From the NCBI RefSeq assembly GCF_040605455.1, contig NZ_JBEXCV010000105.1, positions 1 through 32,388 of the forward strand: DNA of 32,388 bases, written 5' to 3'. The stretch comes from Embleya sp040605455 (GTDB taxonomy: Bacteria; Actinomycetota; Actinomycetes; Streptomycetales; Streptomycetaceae). Position numbers and translations under genes: made by a program. The notes below the pieces were generated by a model. That model searched no databases, had not been told where the DNA came from, and was given only the letters and a program-made list of their open reading frames with translations. Of this stretch, positions 32,235 to 32,388 are shown in pieces (position 1 is the stretch's first letter; the number at the start of each line of letters is the position of its first letter).

Positions 32235-32254
32235 GCTCGTCCGCTTCGCGGCCG
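32235..32254 (+). repeat. dispersed repeat copy
   Basis: GCTCGTCCGCTTCGCGGCCG; 87 bases after the first plus-strand copy. A third, inverted copy adjoins the broken LysA-like gene at 29071-29090. Confidence 0.65.
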
Positions 32255-32388
32255 GGACTGGATCGGTCGCGGTGCGCGGGGATGCTCGTACGAACGAGGC
32301 GAGGTCGGAGGAGCGGTCCGGCCCGGCCGGGCTCCGGACCGCCGCCCGCCGGGCCGTTGGTGTGGGTGCCGTCGCCGGGTTCGTCCGG

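Larger units (their letters stand above)
31981..32388. other. terminal gap without a supported gene
   Basis: 408 bases to the window end. Several frames are open on both strands because of high GC, but none shows recognisable motifs. A minus-strand frame entering from the right (Pro/Gly-rich) could be the disordered end of a gene outside the window. Two copies of a 20-base repeat are present. Confidence 0.4.

Noticed and set aside
1..32388. Search for a defence island, biosynthetic cluster, prophage or CRISPR
   Set aside because: No nuclease, toxin, helicase, integrase, PKS/NRPS or regular spaced repeat was seen; genes are mainly housekeeping and transport.

Overview
The window is a very GC-rich chromosomal segment from a filamentous actinomycete, most probably of the Streptomyces type (Streptomycetaceae). 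The evidence is a chaplin gene (aerial-hypha coat protein), an AfsK-like kinase with a PQQ propeller, DUF3040 and DUF35 proteins, frequent GTG starts and TAnnnT -10 boxes set 6-8 bases before start codons (leaderless transcripts). I see no rRNA, tRNA, CRISPR array, insertion sequence, phage gene or recognisable defence system. It reads as ordinary core or near-core chromosome, with some gene decay near the right end.

Left part (1-8100): two related Ser/Thr kinase genes on the minus strand flank a plus-strand type II citrate synthase. The first kinase is cut by the window edge; the second is AfsK-like with an eight-repeat propeller. A 64-base hairpin ends the citrate synthase gene. Next come a DHA2-type drug exporter and a divergent TetR regulator with a pair of inverted operator-like sites, then a small convergent gene encoding a GMHTLAH-motif membrane protein.

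Middle (8200-21100): an acyl-CoA synthetase converges on dapD (lysine/diaminopimelate pathway) at a 17-bp perfect hairpin. Upstream of dapD is a 986-residue AAA/TPR signalling ATPase with no DNA-binding domain. A DUF35 zinc-ribbon/OB protein and an FAD-dependent oxidoreductase overlap tail to tail. An orphan CsoR-like operator precedes a small three-helix membrane protein. Then follow a DUF3040 protein, a monofunctional chorismate mutase, a chaplin with an unusual His/Pro-rich tail and a structured leader, a membrane protein, type I isopentenyl-diphosphate isomerase and a lipoprotein.

Right part (21150-32388): a single-chain transketolase/pyruvate dehydrogenase E1-like enzyme, an SRPBCC protein, an M56-like membrane protein whose HExxH is degraded to HMAGH, an acyl-CoA synthetase followed closely by an aldose-1-epimerase-like gene, a decayed interval (a frameshifted small membrane gene and the first 67 codons of a LysA-like decarboxylase beside a dispersed repeat), a quinone oxidoreductase, an AlkD-type DNA glycosylase and a peptidase E. 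The last 400 bases hold no gene I can support.

Most genes are monocistronic, with hairpins between convergent pairs. The only clear short operon is 25808-28169. The strongest leads are the chaplin variant and its leader, the pseudo-peptidase, the orphan CsoR-like site, the HTH-less regulator-like ATPase and the lysA/repeat scar. None of them amounts to a demonstrated new system. All family assignments are from memory of motifs; no database search was run.
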